Source of the DNA: Sedimentimonas flavescens
GTDB lineage: Bacteria; Pseudomonadota; Alphaproteobacteria; Rhodobacterales; Rhodobacteraceae
Length of the DNA: 64,000 nucleotides
NCBI RefSeq assembly: GCF_019264375.1
Contig: NZ_JAHVAI010000001.1
Coordinates: 372,001 to 436,000, forward strand
Direction of reading: 5' to 3'
The notes under the pieces were generated by a model, which worked only from the letters and a program-made list of their open reading frames with translations, had not been told where the DNA came from and did not search any database. This document shows positions 8,184-16,793 of this stretch, one piece after another. Both the position numbers and the translations under genes were made by a program. Position 1 is the first letter of the stretch; every line of letters begins with the position of its first letter.

Positions 8184-9860
8184 GGGTTGGCCCTTGATCG
8201 GGCGCAGCAGGATGTAGGTTTCGGTGCGGCGCTCTTCTTCAAGCTGCCAGCCTTCCTTGGCCAGTGCCTTGATCATCGCATTGCGCCGATCGCGCGCGAA
8301 GGCGCATTGCAGCAAAACGATACGGTCGGCCGCGGCCACCCCCGGAGTGCCCGAGTAATACCAGGGCGCAGCCCCCTCGACCGGCCTGAAATCGCCAAAG
8401 AGCCAGAGCGAAGTGAACAGATCCCCGACAAGAATCGACTGCCCCGCATAGCCCGCCTCCGTCAGATCCTTGGCCATCAGGTCGAACACCGCATAATGGC
8501 CCGAGTTGACCTCACAGGAGGGTAGCTCCTCTCCGTTCAGCAAAACGGGTTCGTCGTCCTTCTTGTCCTCGTCCTCCTCGTCCGGCTCGGGCTTGGCCTT
8601 CGCCATCTCTGCATAGGCCTCGTAGGGTTGTCCGGGCGTGTCGCCCCGAATGGCCAGCCGCACACCGATAAGGCGATCGGGCTCGACCAGCAGATCGTCA
8701 TCGACGCTACGCTTGCGCACCATCGGCAACTCCCCATGCGGTTTGGCCTTGAACGCGGCGATCGGGCTGTGCAGCAGGTTAAAGGCCGAGGGCGACGCGA
8801 GGCTGAGCAAAACCACCCCGCAGATCGCCAATGCCCCCCCCAACGGCCAGCCGAGGGCGTTCTTGCGCTCATCGCTCGGGCGCAGGGCAAAGGCCATGAC
8901 GCCCGCGAGCACCAGCCATTGCGGATCGTTGCCCCAGTTCTGGTAGGTGATGTAGATCACGCCGGGAAGCAGCAGCAGCATGGCCAGCCCCTCGGTCAGG
9001 CGGCCTGACTGCCGCAGCAGCACCACCAGCCCAAGCGCGGCAAGGCTCCCCAGAAGATAGGGCGGAGCCGTGGCATTTTCCTGGAAAGACAGACCCGGCT
9101 GCGAGCGCGTTTCCGACGTCGCAACGGCCAGAAGATCGCGCATATAGGCCAGCCAGAAATCGGCGCCATAGGCGAGCGTCACAAATGCCGCCACCAGCAG
9201 CCCCGCGATGACCCCCGCGAACAGCGAACCCCAGGCGCGGCGCATGACAAGGCCGACAAGGATCGCCGGAAGAAGGGCGACGAAATAAGTCACCTTGATC
9301 AACACCAGCCCCGCCAACGCCAAGCCGATCAGCGCACCTTCAAGCAGCGGGCGGCTCCGCCCGAGAGGCTGCATGATCGCCAGCGGCAGCGCGACATAGG
9401 CCAGTGCCCAGGCCCAACGGTTGTAATGCATGGAAACCGAAGTCAGTACCTTCGCCTCGGCATGGACCAACGTAAGGCACAAGAGCATAACATAGACCGC
9501 ATAGAGCAGCGCGAAACGACCCGGAAAGCGTGAGCGCGCTACCCACAGCACGGGTCCGAGCAACAGCGCGGCAACCAGCGCCTGCGCGGCAAAGAACGCG
9601 TGCCCCAGCCCAAGGCCAAGCTTGGCGAAAAAGGCAATGGGCCAGACCGCCAGAATGCCGATGGGCGTCATGAAATCGAGGTGCGGCACCTGCCCTTGCA
9701 TCGCCATGCGCAGCACAATGTCGCTTAGGTGGAGCGCGTCACCCTCATGCATCCGCAGCACCAGAGCGCCCTTCACGAAAGGCAGGACCGCCAGCATCAG
9801 CGCCACCGCACCCACGACCAGTGCCAGCCGCTTCAGCGACGCCTGTTTCACACCCGACAT
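8169..9860 (-). CDS. Multi-pass membrane protein, possible GT-C-type glycosyltransferase
   Basis: A 563-aa protein with roughly ten membrane segments in the first ~400 residues. The first periplasmic loop carries a conserved-looking stretch (GDALHLSDIVLRM ... PHLDFMTPIG). Acidic residues in that loop are typical of GT-C lipid-phosphosugar-dependent glycosyltransferases, which is the basis of the suggestion. A soluble C-terminal tail of ~150 residues contains an acidic linker (PEPDEEDEDKKDDEP) and two Cys. ATG 9860 is chosen because AGAGG lies just upstream and it opens directly into the first membrane helix. It is convergent with, and overlaps, the prepilin peptidase gene. No family name is certain. 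Confidence 0.7.
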   Translation of the reverse strand: MSGVKQASLKRLALVVGAVALMLAVLPFVKGALVLRMHEGDALHLSDIVLRMAMQGQVPHLDFMTPIGILAVWPIAFFAKLGLGLGHAFFAAQALVAALLLGPVLWVARSRFPGRFALLYAVYVMLLCLTLVHAEAKVLTSVSMHYNRWAWALAYVALPLAIMQPLGRSRPLLEGALIGLALAGLVLIKVTYFVALLPAILVGLVMRRAWGSLFAGVIAGLLVAAFVTLAYGADFWLAYMRDLLAVATSETRSQPGLSFQENATAPPYLLGSLAALGLVVLLRQSGRLTEGLAMLLLLPGVIYITYQNWGNDPQWLVLAGVMAFALRPSDERKNALGWPLGGALAICGVVLLSLASPSAFNLLHSPIAAFKAKPHGELPMVRKRSVDDDLLVEPDRLIGVRLAIRGDTPGQPYEAYAEMAKAKPEPDEEDEDKKDDEPVLLNGEELPSCEVNSGHYAVFDLMAKDLTEAGYAGQSILVGDLFTSLWLFGDFRPVEGAAPWYYSGTPGVAAADRIVLLQCAFARDRRNAMIKALAKEGWQLEEERRTETYILLRPIKGQPSSDG

Positions 9861-9999
9861 CCCAGCCTCTCCGCGTTTTTTCCCATTTTTGGCCACATTA
9901 ACCGCGCATCCTGCCCGAGTGAATCCCAATAGGGGACAATTGCGCCCTCGATGGGGCCGCTGAACGGCAAAGTCAGGACCGCAGCAGACGGAGACGCGA

Positions 10000-11310
10000 A
10001 TGAATATGATGGCTTCGAATGTCGTAGCCCCTGTGCCGCCCAAATCGCTGCAGGAGACCGGGCTGAACCCGGTCATGATGCGCGACATGCTGCTCAAGAC
10101 GATGTTCCGCACCAATACCGATACGGTCACGTTGATCTCGCGCCAGATCTGCCTGCCGCCGACGCTGACGCAGGAACTGATCGACATGTGCCGCAGCCAG
10201 CGGCTGGTCGAGGCTACAGGCACGCTCCACGCCAACTCGGGCAATGAGATGGGCTTTCAGTTGACCGACTCGGGCAAGGCGCGCGCGCTCGACGCGCTGT
10301 CGCAGTCGGAATACTACGGCGCCCTGCCCGTCCCGCTCGATATGTATCGCGAACAGGTCAAGCGCCAGTCGATCCGAAATATCCAACTGACGCGCGATCA
10401 GCTGACCGGCGCCATGGGGCACCTGATCCTGCCGCCGACACTGATCGACCAGCTTGGCCCGGCGGTCTCCTCGGGGCGCTCGATCCTGATGTATGGCCCG
10501 CCCGGCAACGGGAAATCCTCGATCTCGAACGGTATTCGCGACGCGCTTGGCGACAAGATCTACATCCCGCGCGCCATCGAATACGCGGGCCAGGTGATCA
10601 CCGTCTATGACCCGATCGTTCATGCCGCCGCGACCGAGTCGGTGGAAGACCCGAACTCGCTGCGCCGTTCTTCGAACCGGTTCGACACGCGCTATGTGCT
10701 GTGCGACCGCCCGACCGTGATCACCGGGGGCGAACTGTCGCTCGACATGCTCGACCTGACCTACAACCCCACGGCGCGCACCTATACCGCACCCTTGCAG
10801 CTGAAATCCTCGGGCGGGGTCTTCATCGTGGACGACCTTGGTCGTCAGGCCGAGCCGCCGCAGAAGCTGGTCAACCGCTGGATCGTGCCGCTGGAAGAAA
10901 GCCGCGACATCCTAGCGCTGCAATCGGGCGAGAAGTTTGAGGTGCCCTTCGACACGCTCGTGATCTTCTCGACCAACTTCCACCCCAACGAGATCTTCGA
11001 CAAGGCCGCGCTGCGCCGGATCTTCTTCAAGATCAAGATCGACGGGCCGAACCAGGCCGACTTCCTCAAGATCTTCTCGCTGGTGGCGAAGAAGAAGCGC
11101 ATGCCGCTGGATGAGAACGCGCTTCTACACCTGCTGAAGGTGAAATACCCGACGATCGACAATATTTATGCGAACTATCAGCCGGTCTTCCTGGTCGATC
11201 AGATGATCTCGATCTGCGAGTTCGAGGGCATCCCCTATCAGATGACGCCCGAACTGATCGACCGCGCCTGGTCGAACATGTTCGTGCGCGAGGAAGCGAT
11301 CGTCCACTAA
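10000..11310 (+). CDS. AAA+ ATPase with N-terminal winged-helix-like region
   Basis: A 436-aa protein. Residues ~35-100 look like a winged helix (LISRQICLPPTLTQELIDM ... GFQLTDSGKARALDAL). The AAA+ core begins near 160 with Walker A GPPGNGKSS (Lys172), Walker B GVFIVDDLGRQ (~275-285) and a sensor-1-like LVIFSTNFHP. Its substrate is not known. The position suggests a role connected to pilus or surface expression, but this is inference. GGAGACGCGA lies before ATG 10000; ATGs at 10006 and 10009 are alternatives. It converges on the LytTR regulator gene with a 2-bp gap. Confidence 0.8.
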   Translation: MNMMASNVVAPVPPKSLQETGLNPVMMRDMLLKTMFRTNTDTVTLISRQICLPPTLTQELIDMCRSQRLVEATGTLHANSGNEMGFQLTDSGKARALDALSQSEYYGALPVPLDMYREQVKRQSIRNIQLTRDQLTGAMGHLILPPTLIDQLGPAVSSGRSILMYGPPGNGKSSISNGIRDALGDKIYIPRAIEYAGQVITVYDPIVHAAATESVEDPNSLRRSSNRFDTRYVLCDRPTVITGGELSLDMLDLTYNPTARTYTAPLQLKSSGGVFIVDDLGRQAEPPQKLVNRWIVPLEESRDILALQSGEKFEVPFDTLVIFSTNFHPNEIFDKAALRRIFFKIKIDGPNQADFLKIFSLVAKKKRMPLDENALLHLLKVKYPTIDNIYANYQPVFLVDQMISICEFEGIPYQMTPELIDRAWSNMFVREEAIVH

Positions 11311-11312
11311 GC

Positions 11313-12092
11313 CTATTCGGCGGCGTCGCCCCAGCGCGCGATCACATCGTCCTGATAGGTTTTCGAGACCGGCACCTCTGTCCCATCCTGCGTGACAAGG
11401 CGCAAGCGCCCCTTGTCACGCCTCAGCCCCGAGACTGCGCCCCCCGACACCCAGTGCGAGCGATGCACCCGCAAACCGTCGGCTTCCTCCAGTTCGCTGA
11501 TGGCGTCGGCAAATCGCATGAGAAGGCTGTGCGTGCCCGCCTCGGTGACAACATCAACATAGTGATCACGGACCTGCATCCGCAGAATAGGCGCATGCTG
11601 TTCAGGCGCGAGACGTTGCAGGAGGCGCGGCGGTTCGGCAGGAGGTTCCGGCCGCGGTGCGAAGACGGCCCGGCGCTTTGGGCGCACACGGAAGGCATGG
11701 CGCAGCGCGGTCGTGGTCAGCGAGGCGACGAAGACATAGAGCGCGATCAGCGCGGGCTGTTGCGGAGCGGCACCGGGCGCATCCGTCAGCCACGATTGCA
11801 AGGCCCAGGCCAGCGGGCTCAGAACCAGTGTCGCCAGGCCCGCAATATTCAGCGCCACGCGCCAGACTGCGCGGATCCCCATGGCCCGCGTCACGTAAAG
11901 CCGTATCGCCACGCCAACCAGGATGCCGACGCCAACAATCAGCGGCCAGAAAACGGCGCGTGCGCCAAGCGATAGCGCAGCCCCGGTCCCGAAAGGACCG
12001 CTCAACACCAAGAAAATCGAAAGCGCAGCCCAAGCCACCGGAAAAGCCGGGGAGCAGAGCGCTCTCTTATAAGAAAACATCCACGAGGTCAT
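11313..12092 (-). CDS. Membrane-anchored LytTR-domain DNA-binding regulator
   Basis: A ~259-aa protein. The first ~130 residues hold about four hydrophobic segments, followed by a Pro/Arg-rich linker. The C-terminal ~100 residues form a LytTR DNA-binding domain: ILRMQVRDHYVDVVTEAGTHSLLMRF is split across its first strands, and LRVHRSHWVS and VPVSKTYQDDV are typical. There is no receiver domain and no kinase gene next to it, so it is an orphan, possibly sensing a membrane signal. The start is uncertain: ATG 12092 and ATG 12080 are both close to the first helix, and the frame is open to 12161; none has a strong ribosome site. Confidence 0.75.
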   Translation of the reverse strand: MTSWMFSYKRALCSPAFPVAWAALSIFLVLSGPFGTGAALSLGARAVFWPLIVGVGILVGVAIRLYVTRAMGIRAVWRVALNIAGLATLVLSPLAWALQSWLTDAPGAAPQQPALIALYVFVASLTTTALRHAFRVRPKRRAVFAPRPEPPAEPPRLLQRLAPEQHAPILRMQVRDHYVDVVTEAGTHSLLMRFADAISELEEADGLRVHRSHWVSGGAVSGLRRDKGRLRLVTQDGTEVPVSKTYQDDVIARWGDAAE

Positions 12093-12203
12093 AACCCGAC
12101 CCAAACTGCACGACACACTCAGGCTTGCTAACCAACCCGAGATTTTCGTGCAATGCCGCAAAGCGGCAAACGTGAGGTCAACCTACGATTGTCGAGATAT
12201 TTT

Positions 12204-12236
12204 CTGCGCGCTGTGGCTTCCCGCACACCCGCGCAG
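12204..12236 (-). terminator. Stem-loop downstream of folD
   Basis: CTGCGCG at 12204-12210 pairs with CGCGCAG at 12230-12236, with further pairing possible inside the loop. Read on the minus strand it starts 13 bp after the folD stop and is followed by AAAATAT, so it is a plausible but not classical end of the fhs-folD transcripts. A second small palindrome (TGCCGC AAA GCGGCA, 12154-12168) lies further on. The remaining gap to the LytTR gene shows nothing else. Confidence 0.4.
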
Positions 12237-12248
12237 ACACGTTTTTGA

Positions 12249-13139
12249 TCAGGCAGTCAAACCTTCAGGCTCGGGCAAGCCATTGGCACGGCAGCAGGCG
12301 GTGAGCGTATTGGCCAGCAGGCAGGCGATCGTCATCGGCCCGACGCCACCCGGAACCGGGGTGATCGCACCGGCGACAGCCGCCGCGCTGGCGAAATCGA
12401 CATCGCCCACAAGCTTGGTCTTGCCGTCGCGCTCGATGCGGTTGATGCCCACGTCGATCACCGTCGCACCGGGCTTGACCCAGTCGCCGGGGATCATCTC
12501 GGGGCGGCCCACCGCGGCCACAAGGATATCGGCGCCGCGGCACACCGCCGCCAGATCCTTGGTGCGGCTATGCGCGATGGTGACCGTGCAGCTGTCGCCC
12601 AGAAGCAGTTGCGCCATCGGCTTGCCGACGATGTTCGAGCGCCCCACGACAACCGCATTCAGCCCCGAGAGGCTGCCGAGGTGATCGCGCAGCATCATCA
12701 GACAGCCAAGCGGCGTGCAGGGCACCATGGCCTTTTGCCCGGTCCCCAGCAGGCCCACGTTCGAGATGTGGAACCCGTCCACGTCCTTGGCCGGGTCGAT
12801 CGAATTGATCACCAGGTCCGAGTTCAGATGCCCCGGCAGCGGCAGTTGCACGAGGATGCCATGCACCGCCGGGCTCTTGTTCAGACGGTCGATCAGCGCC
12901 AGCAGCTCTTCCTCGGAGGTCTCGGCAGGCAGCTTGTGCTCGAAGCTGTTCATGCCGACCTCGACGGTCTGCTTGCCCTTGTTGCGCACATAGACCTCGG
13001 AGGCCGGGTCTTCGCCCACCAGAACCACCGCGAGGCCCGGCGTAATCCCGTGAACCTCTTTCAGCCGCGCAACCTGCTCTGCCACCTGCGCGCGCACGCC
13101 CGCCGCAAAGGCCTTCCCGTCGATGATCGTGGCACTCAT
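12249..13139 (-). CDS. folD: Bifunctional methylenetetrahydrofolate dehydrogenase/cyclohydrolase FolD
   Basis: A 296-aa cytoplasmic enzyme that interconverts 5,10-methylene-THF, methenyl-THF and 10-formyl-THF with NADP. The catalytic Tyr50-Lys54 of the YVRNKGK motif is present, as are [12 protein letters not shown], the NADP-binding [16 protein letters not shown], and the C-terminal [15 protein letters not shown]. Length is standard. Its ATG overlaps the stop of the chorismate mutase gene by 4 bp. With fhs upstream it makes a one-carbon folate cluster. Confidence 0.97.
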   Translation of the reverse strand: MSATIIDGKAFAAGVRAQVAEQVARLKEVHGITPGLAVVLVGEDPASEVYVRNKGKQTVEVGMNSFEHKLPAETSEEELLALIDRLNKSPAVHGILVQLPLPGHLNSDLVINSIDPAKDVDGFHISNVGLLGTGQKAMVPCTPLGCLMMLRDHLGSLSGLNAVVVGRSNIVGKPMAQLLLGDSCTVTIAHSRTKDLAAVCRGADILVAAVGRPEMIPGDWVKPGATVIDVGINRIERDGKTKLVGDVDFASAAAVAGAITPVPGGVGPMTIACLLANTLTACCRANGLPEPEGLTA

Positions 13140-13441
13140 TGCCCGTCCCCTTTTCCCAGAACCCGTTCTTCCTGCGCGATGAAATGCTCGATCATGTCGC
13201 GCCAGAGCCGTTCCGCCAGCCCATCATCGACACCGGCCTCGGCAGCGCGCGCCCGCACCTTGGCCACTACGTCCTCGACCCGCTCCGGGATTCGTGCGGG
13301 CAAACCCACCACCTGCTTGATCTCGGCCGCGCGGGCCACAAGCCGTGTGCGATGCGCCAGCAACGCGATCAGTTGCCGGTCCAGCGCGTCGATCTCGACG
13401 CGCAGTTCTTCCATCGTGCTGAGTGTTGCGGGCTCTTTCAT
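13136..13441 (-). CDS. Chorismate mutase (AroQ-type)
   Basis: A 101-aa all-helical protein. The [19 protein letters not shown] helix, the arginine-bearing AAEIKQ segment and the C-terminal [10 protein letters not shown] match the AroQ fold. The enzyme converts chorismate to prephenate for Phe/Tyr synthesis; some relatives act as isochorismate-pyruvate lyases, which cannot be excluded. The start at 13441 (MKEPATLS) is preferred over the longer open frame because the family begins here. It is translationally coupled to folD (4-bp overlap) although the pathways differ. Confidence 0.85.
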   Translation of the reverse strand: MKEPATLSTMEELRVEIDALDRQLIALLAHRTRLVARAAEIKQVVGLPARIPERVEDVVAKVRARAAEAGVDDGLAERLWRDMIEHFIAQEERVLGKGDGQ

Positions 13442-13504
13442 GGGTGCCTCCGCTTGGGTCACATGCTCCCTAGCGCAGCGCGCCGCCCGCCTCAACCCCG
13501 CGCC

Positions 13505-15172
13505 TCAGAAGAGGCCCTCGATCTCCCCTTCCGCATTCAGCCGGATGTTCTCTGCCGCCGGATGGCGCGGAAGGCCCGGCATCGTCATGATCTCGCCGCA
13601 GATCACCACCACGAACCCCGCGCCCGCCGACAGGCGCACCTCTCGGATGGGCAGCGTATGCCCCGAGGGCGCACCGCGCAGCGCCGGGTCCGAACTGAAC
13701 GAGTATTGCGTCTTGGCCATGCAGATCGGCAGCTTACCGTGGCCTGCGGCCTCCCACTGGCGCAACTGGTCGCGCACCGCCTTGTCGGCGATCACATCGC
13801 CAGCGTGGTAGATGCGGCGCGCGATCGTGTCGATCTTGTCCCACAGGCTCATGTCCTCGGGGTAAAGCGGCGCGAAGGCGCTACCGCCCTCGGCCATCTG
13901 CACGACCTTGCGCGCCAGATCCTCCGCCCCGGCGCCCCCCTCGGCCCAGTGGCGACACTCGATCGCCTCGCAGCCCTGCCCCGCGACATAGGCGCGCACG
14001 GCCTCGATCTCGGCGGCGGTATCGGTAGAGAAATGGTTGATCGCCACCACGACCGGCACACCGAAGCCCTTGGTATTGGCGATATGGCGACCAAGGTTGG
14101 CGCAGCCCTTGGTCACGGCGGCCACGTTCTCCGCGCCGAGGTTTTCCTTGGTGATGCCGCCATTCATCTTCAGCGCGCGGATCGTGGCCACGATGACCGC
14201 CGCCGCAGGCGTCAGCCCGGCCTTGCGGCACTTGATGTCAAAGAACTTCTCGGCCCCCAGATCGGCGCCAAAGCCCGCCTCGGTCACCACGTAGTCCGCC
14301 AGCCGCAGCGCCGTCGAGGTTGCCATGACCGAGTTGCAGCCATGCGCGATATTGGCGAACGGCCCGCCATGCACGAAGGCGGGCGTGTGTTCGAGCGTCT
14401 GCACGAGGTTGGGCTGCATCGCCTCCTTGAGCAGCACCACCATCGCCCCGTCCGCGCCGATATCGCGACAGGTGATCGGGCTGCGGTCGCGGCGATAGGC
14501 CACAACCATGCGGCCAAGGCGCTCTTGCAGATCTTCGAGATCGCGCGACAGGCACAGGCAGGCCATGACCTCGGAGGCCACGGTGATGTCAAAACCCGTC
14601 TGGCGCAGGAAGCCGTTCGACACGCCGCCAAGCCCCACGACGACATCGCGCAGCGCGCGGTCGTTCATATCCATGACCCGTTTCCAGGTCACGCGGCGCT
14701 CGTCGATCTCAAGGCTGTTGCCCCAGTAGATGTGGTTGTCGATCATCGCGGCGAGCAGGTTATGTGCCGCCGTAATCGCATGAAAATCGCCCGTGAAATG
14801 GAGGTTCATGTCCTCCATCGGCACGATCTGCGCATAGCCGCCGCCCGCAGCCCCACCCTTCATGCCGAAGTTCGGACCAAGCGAGGCCTCGCGGATACAG
14901 ATCGCCGCGCGCTGGCCGATCCGCGACAGCGCATCGCCCAAGCCGACCGTGGTCGTGGTCTTACCCTCGCCCGCAGGCGTCGGGTTGATCGCGGTGACAA
15001 GGATCAGCTTGCCCATCGGGCGCTCGGAGAGGCCCGCGATGAATGCCGCGTCCACCTTGGCCTTGTCGCGGCCATAGGGGATCAGTGCCTCGGCCGGAAT
15101 CCCCAGTTTCGCACCGATCTCGGGGATGGGTTTCTTTTTCGCCGCACGGGCGATTTCAATGTCGCTTTCCAT
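13505..15172 (-). CDS. fhs: Formate--tetrahydrofolate ligase
   Basis: A 555-aa enzyme making 10-formyl-THF from formate, ATP and THF. The ATP-binding loop [11 protein letters not shown] (residues 65-75) and the folate/ATP motifs AAGGGYAQ and [17 protein letters not shown] are intact, and length matches the family. AGGAGAG precedes the ATG. Together with folD it supports a formate-assimilating or formate-producing one-carbon route, as is common in marine Rhodobacterales. Confidence 0.97.
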   Translation of the reverse strand: MESDIEIARAAKKKPIPEIGAKLGIPAEALIPYGRDKAKVDAAFIAGLSERPMGKLILVTAINPTPAGEGKTTTTVGLGDALSRIGQRAAICIREASLGPNFGMKGGAAGGGYAQIVPMEDMNLHFTGDFHAITAAHNLLAAMIDNHIYWGNSLEIDERRVTWKRVMDMNDRALRDVVVGLGGVSNGFLRQTGFDITVASEVMACLCLSRDLEDLQERLGRMVVAYRRDRSPITCRDIGADGAMVVLLKEAMQPNLVQTLEHTPAFVHGGPFANIAHGCNSVMATSTALRLADYVVTEAGFGADLGAEKFFDIKCRKAGLTPAAAVIVATIRALKMNGGITKENLGAENVAAVTKGCANLGRHIANTKGFGVPVVVAINHFSTDTAAEIEAVRAYVAGQGCEAIECRHWAEGGAGAEDLARKVVQMAEGGSAFAPLYPEDMSLWDKIDTIARRIYHAGDVIADKAVRDQLRQWEAAGHGKLPICMAKTQYSFSSDPALRGAPSGHTLPIREVRLSAGAGFVVVICGEIMTMPGLPRHPAAENIRLNAEGEIEGLF

Positions 15173-15254
15173 CGGGTCTCTCCTCTTGACGCGACCCTAT
15201 CGCGCCGCTGCGCCAAAGAGAAACCCAGAACCGACCATTCGGGGCGGAAATCGT

Positions 15255-15854
15255 CTACGCGTCTCGCCAGGCCGAGACCATCGATAGGGTCAGAAGAAAC
15301 GCAAAGGCTAGTTCGGCGCTCTCCTCCAGCACTTGCAACGCGAAACGCGACCCTTCGCTCCCTGCCAGAGGCATCAGTTCCTCGGCTAGTTGCCCAGCCA
15401 CGGCAAGAATACCTCCCAGAACGAAGTACCCGAACCACGGGGCGCGCTCGCGCGCCCCGCGCCATGCCGCCTGACTGCCCCAGAGCAGAACAGCGACTAC
15501 GGACCACAGCGCAACCGCCGCGTAGGCCGCGCCGACAACCGATGCCGGCGATACGCCCGCCTCACGGTAGAAATCAGCGGACAGAACACGTTCGTCAAAG
15601 ATCCAAACCTCCACAGGCGCTTCACGCAGCGCGAGCTGAAAAAAGACATAGGGAACGAATAGGTAGCGCAGAAGCAACGCCGAGGGGATCAGGTAAAGCG
15701 ACAGGACCGAGCCGATCGCCAGCAAGAGCATCGCCGTAATTTCAAGCGGTCCGTCCTCGGAGGCCAGCGTCCCCACGTCGCCCCAAATCAGCCAATGTGC
15801 GAAAACAAGCACGAGAACCCAGAACAACAAAAAACTCGCCATCCGATTTGTCAT
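15255..15854 (-). CDS. Hypothetical multi-pass membrane protein
   Basis: A 199-aa protein with five or so hydrophobic segments (about 7-25, 38-62, 65-80, 108-128, 140-160) and no motif I recognise. ATG 15854 lies only 2-3 bases after a GGAGG; ATG 15842 is an alternative start. It sits alone between fhs and the methyltransferase gene, all on the minus strand. Function unknown. Confidence 0.6.
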   Translation of the reverse strand: MTNRMASFLLFWVLVLVFAHWLIWGDVGTLASEDGPLEITAMLLLAIGSVLSLYLIPSALLLRYLFVPYVFFQLALREAPVEVWIFDERVLSADFYREAGVSPASVVGAAYAAVALWSVVAVLLWGSQAAWRGARERAPWFGYFVLGGILAVAGQLAEELMPLAGSEGSRFALQVLEESAELAFAFLLTLSMVSAWRDA

Positions 15855-15880
15855 TGCCTCCGGGACTCCTTGCCAGCGAT

Positions 15881-15899
15881 GGCGCCCTACTAGGGCGCC
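15881..15899. repeat. Perfect palindrome in the gap before the 199-aa membrane protein gene
   Basis: GGCGCCCT ACT AGGGCGCC: 8-bp arms and a 3-base centre, extended by a further A/T pair. It lies 27 bp upstream of the membrane protein start and 21 bp after the methyltransferase stop, so it could be an operator or a stem-loop ending the upstream gene; no U run follows on the minus strand. Confidence 0.4.
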
Positions 15900-15920
15900 C
15901 TAAATATCTGTAGTTAATCT

Positions 15921-16733
15921 CTATTCCGTGTCGGCGCCAAGCTCGAGCACCATGAAAACCCGCCGGAACGGGAACAGGACCGAGCCGTCGGGCTCGGCGG
16001 GATAGGCCGCTTCCAGCGCAGCCTCGTAGCGCAGGGTGAAGGCCGCCAGTTCGGCCTCGGACAGCTTCTCGATATAGGGGCGCATCGCGGTGGCCTCGGT
16101 GAAGCGGCGGACCGGATGGGCATCAGGCAGCGGATCGAGGCGCTGGATATAGTCGGTCTGCCAGACATCGACCGTTCCCAGAGGGGCCAGCAGCCGCGCG
16201 TAATGCGCAGGCTCCGCCACCGGGGCGGTCCAGCCGGTAAAGTCGAAGCGGTCAGGGAACATTTCCTGCGCGAATTCCCGCAAGAAGCGATGCGAGGGCG
16301 CGCCGTATTGCCGTGGCATCTGCACCGCCAGCACACCGCCGGGCGCCAGGAACCCGGCCAGACGCGGGAACAGCGCGTCGTGGTCGGGCAGCCAGTGCAA
16401 AAGCGCGTTTGAAAAGATCAGTGCGGCGGGCTTCTTGGGCGCCCATTGTGCGGCATCGGCCAGATCGCAACGCTTGTAGGCGCCCGTTGCCGCCGCCTCG
16501 GACAGCATCGCGGGCGAGTTGTCCACGCCGACGATCTTGCGGTCGGCGAAACGCGCGGCCAGTGCGGGGCCGGCAGCGCCCGCGCCACAACCGAGGTCAA
16601 CCACCTTGCCCTTGGGCAGATCCCCCACCCGCGCCAGCAGATCGAGCGCGGGGCGCAGGCGTAGCCCGCGATAGCGCGCGTAGAACTCGGGGTTCCAGTC
16701 CCCATCCTTCCGGCCTGCGATTGCCTTGGCCAT
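15921..16733 (-). CDS. tam: Trans-aconitate 2-methyltransferase-like SAM methyltransferase
   Basis: A 270-aa class I SAM-dependent methyltransferase. The SAM motif VVDLGCGAGAAGPALA lies near residues 44-59, followed by VGVDNSPAML and the Tam-type SNALLHWLPDH and VQMPRQYGAPSH segments. Tam methylates trans-aconitate, removing an inhibitor of aconitase; the assignment to that exact substrate is by family resemblance (length and the WLPDH region). The ribosome site is weak. Confidence 0.85.
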   Translation of the reverse strand: MAKAIAGRKDGDWNPEFYARYRGLRLRPALDLLARVGDLPKGKVVDLGCGAGAAGPALAARFADRKIVGVDNSPAMLSEAAATGAYKRCDLADAAQWAPKKPAALIFSNALLHWLPDHDALFPRLAGFLAPGGVLAVQMPRQYGAPSHRFLREFAQEMFPDRFDFTGWTAPVAEPAHYARLLAPLGTVDVWQTDYIQRLDPLPDAHPVRRFTEATAMRPYIEKLSEAELAAFTLRYEAALEAAYPAEPDGSVLFPFRRVFMVLELGADTE

Positions 16734-16793
16734 CTCTGCCCCCAGAAACGTAAGCGCCGGGGCCGCGCCTTGCGCCCCCGGCGAATGCCACCC

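Noticed and set aside
13139-15739. An 866-codon plus-strand open frame opposite chorismate mutase and fhs
   Set aside because: Composition is dominated by His/Arg/Gly, no ribosome site and no domain; fhs on the other strand is certain.
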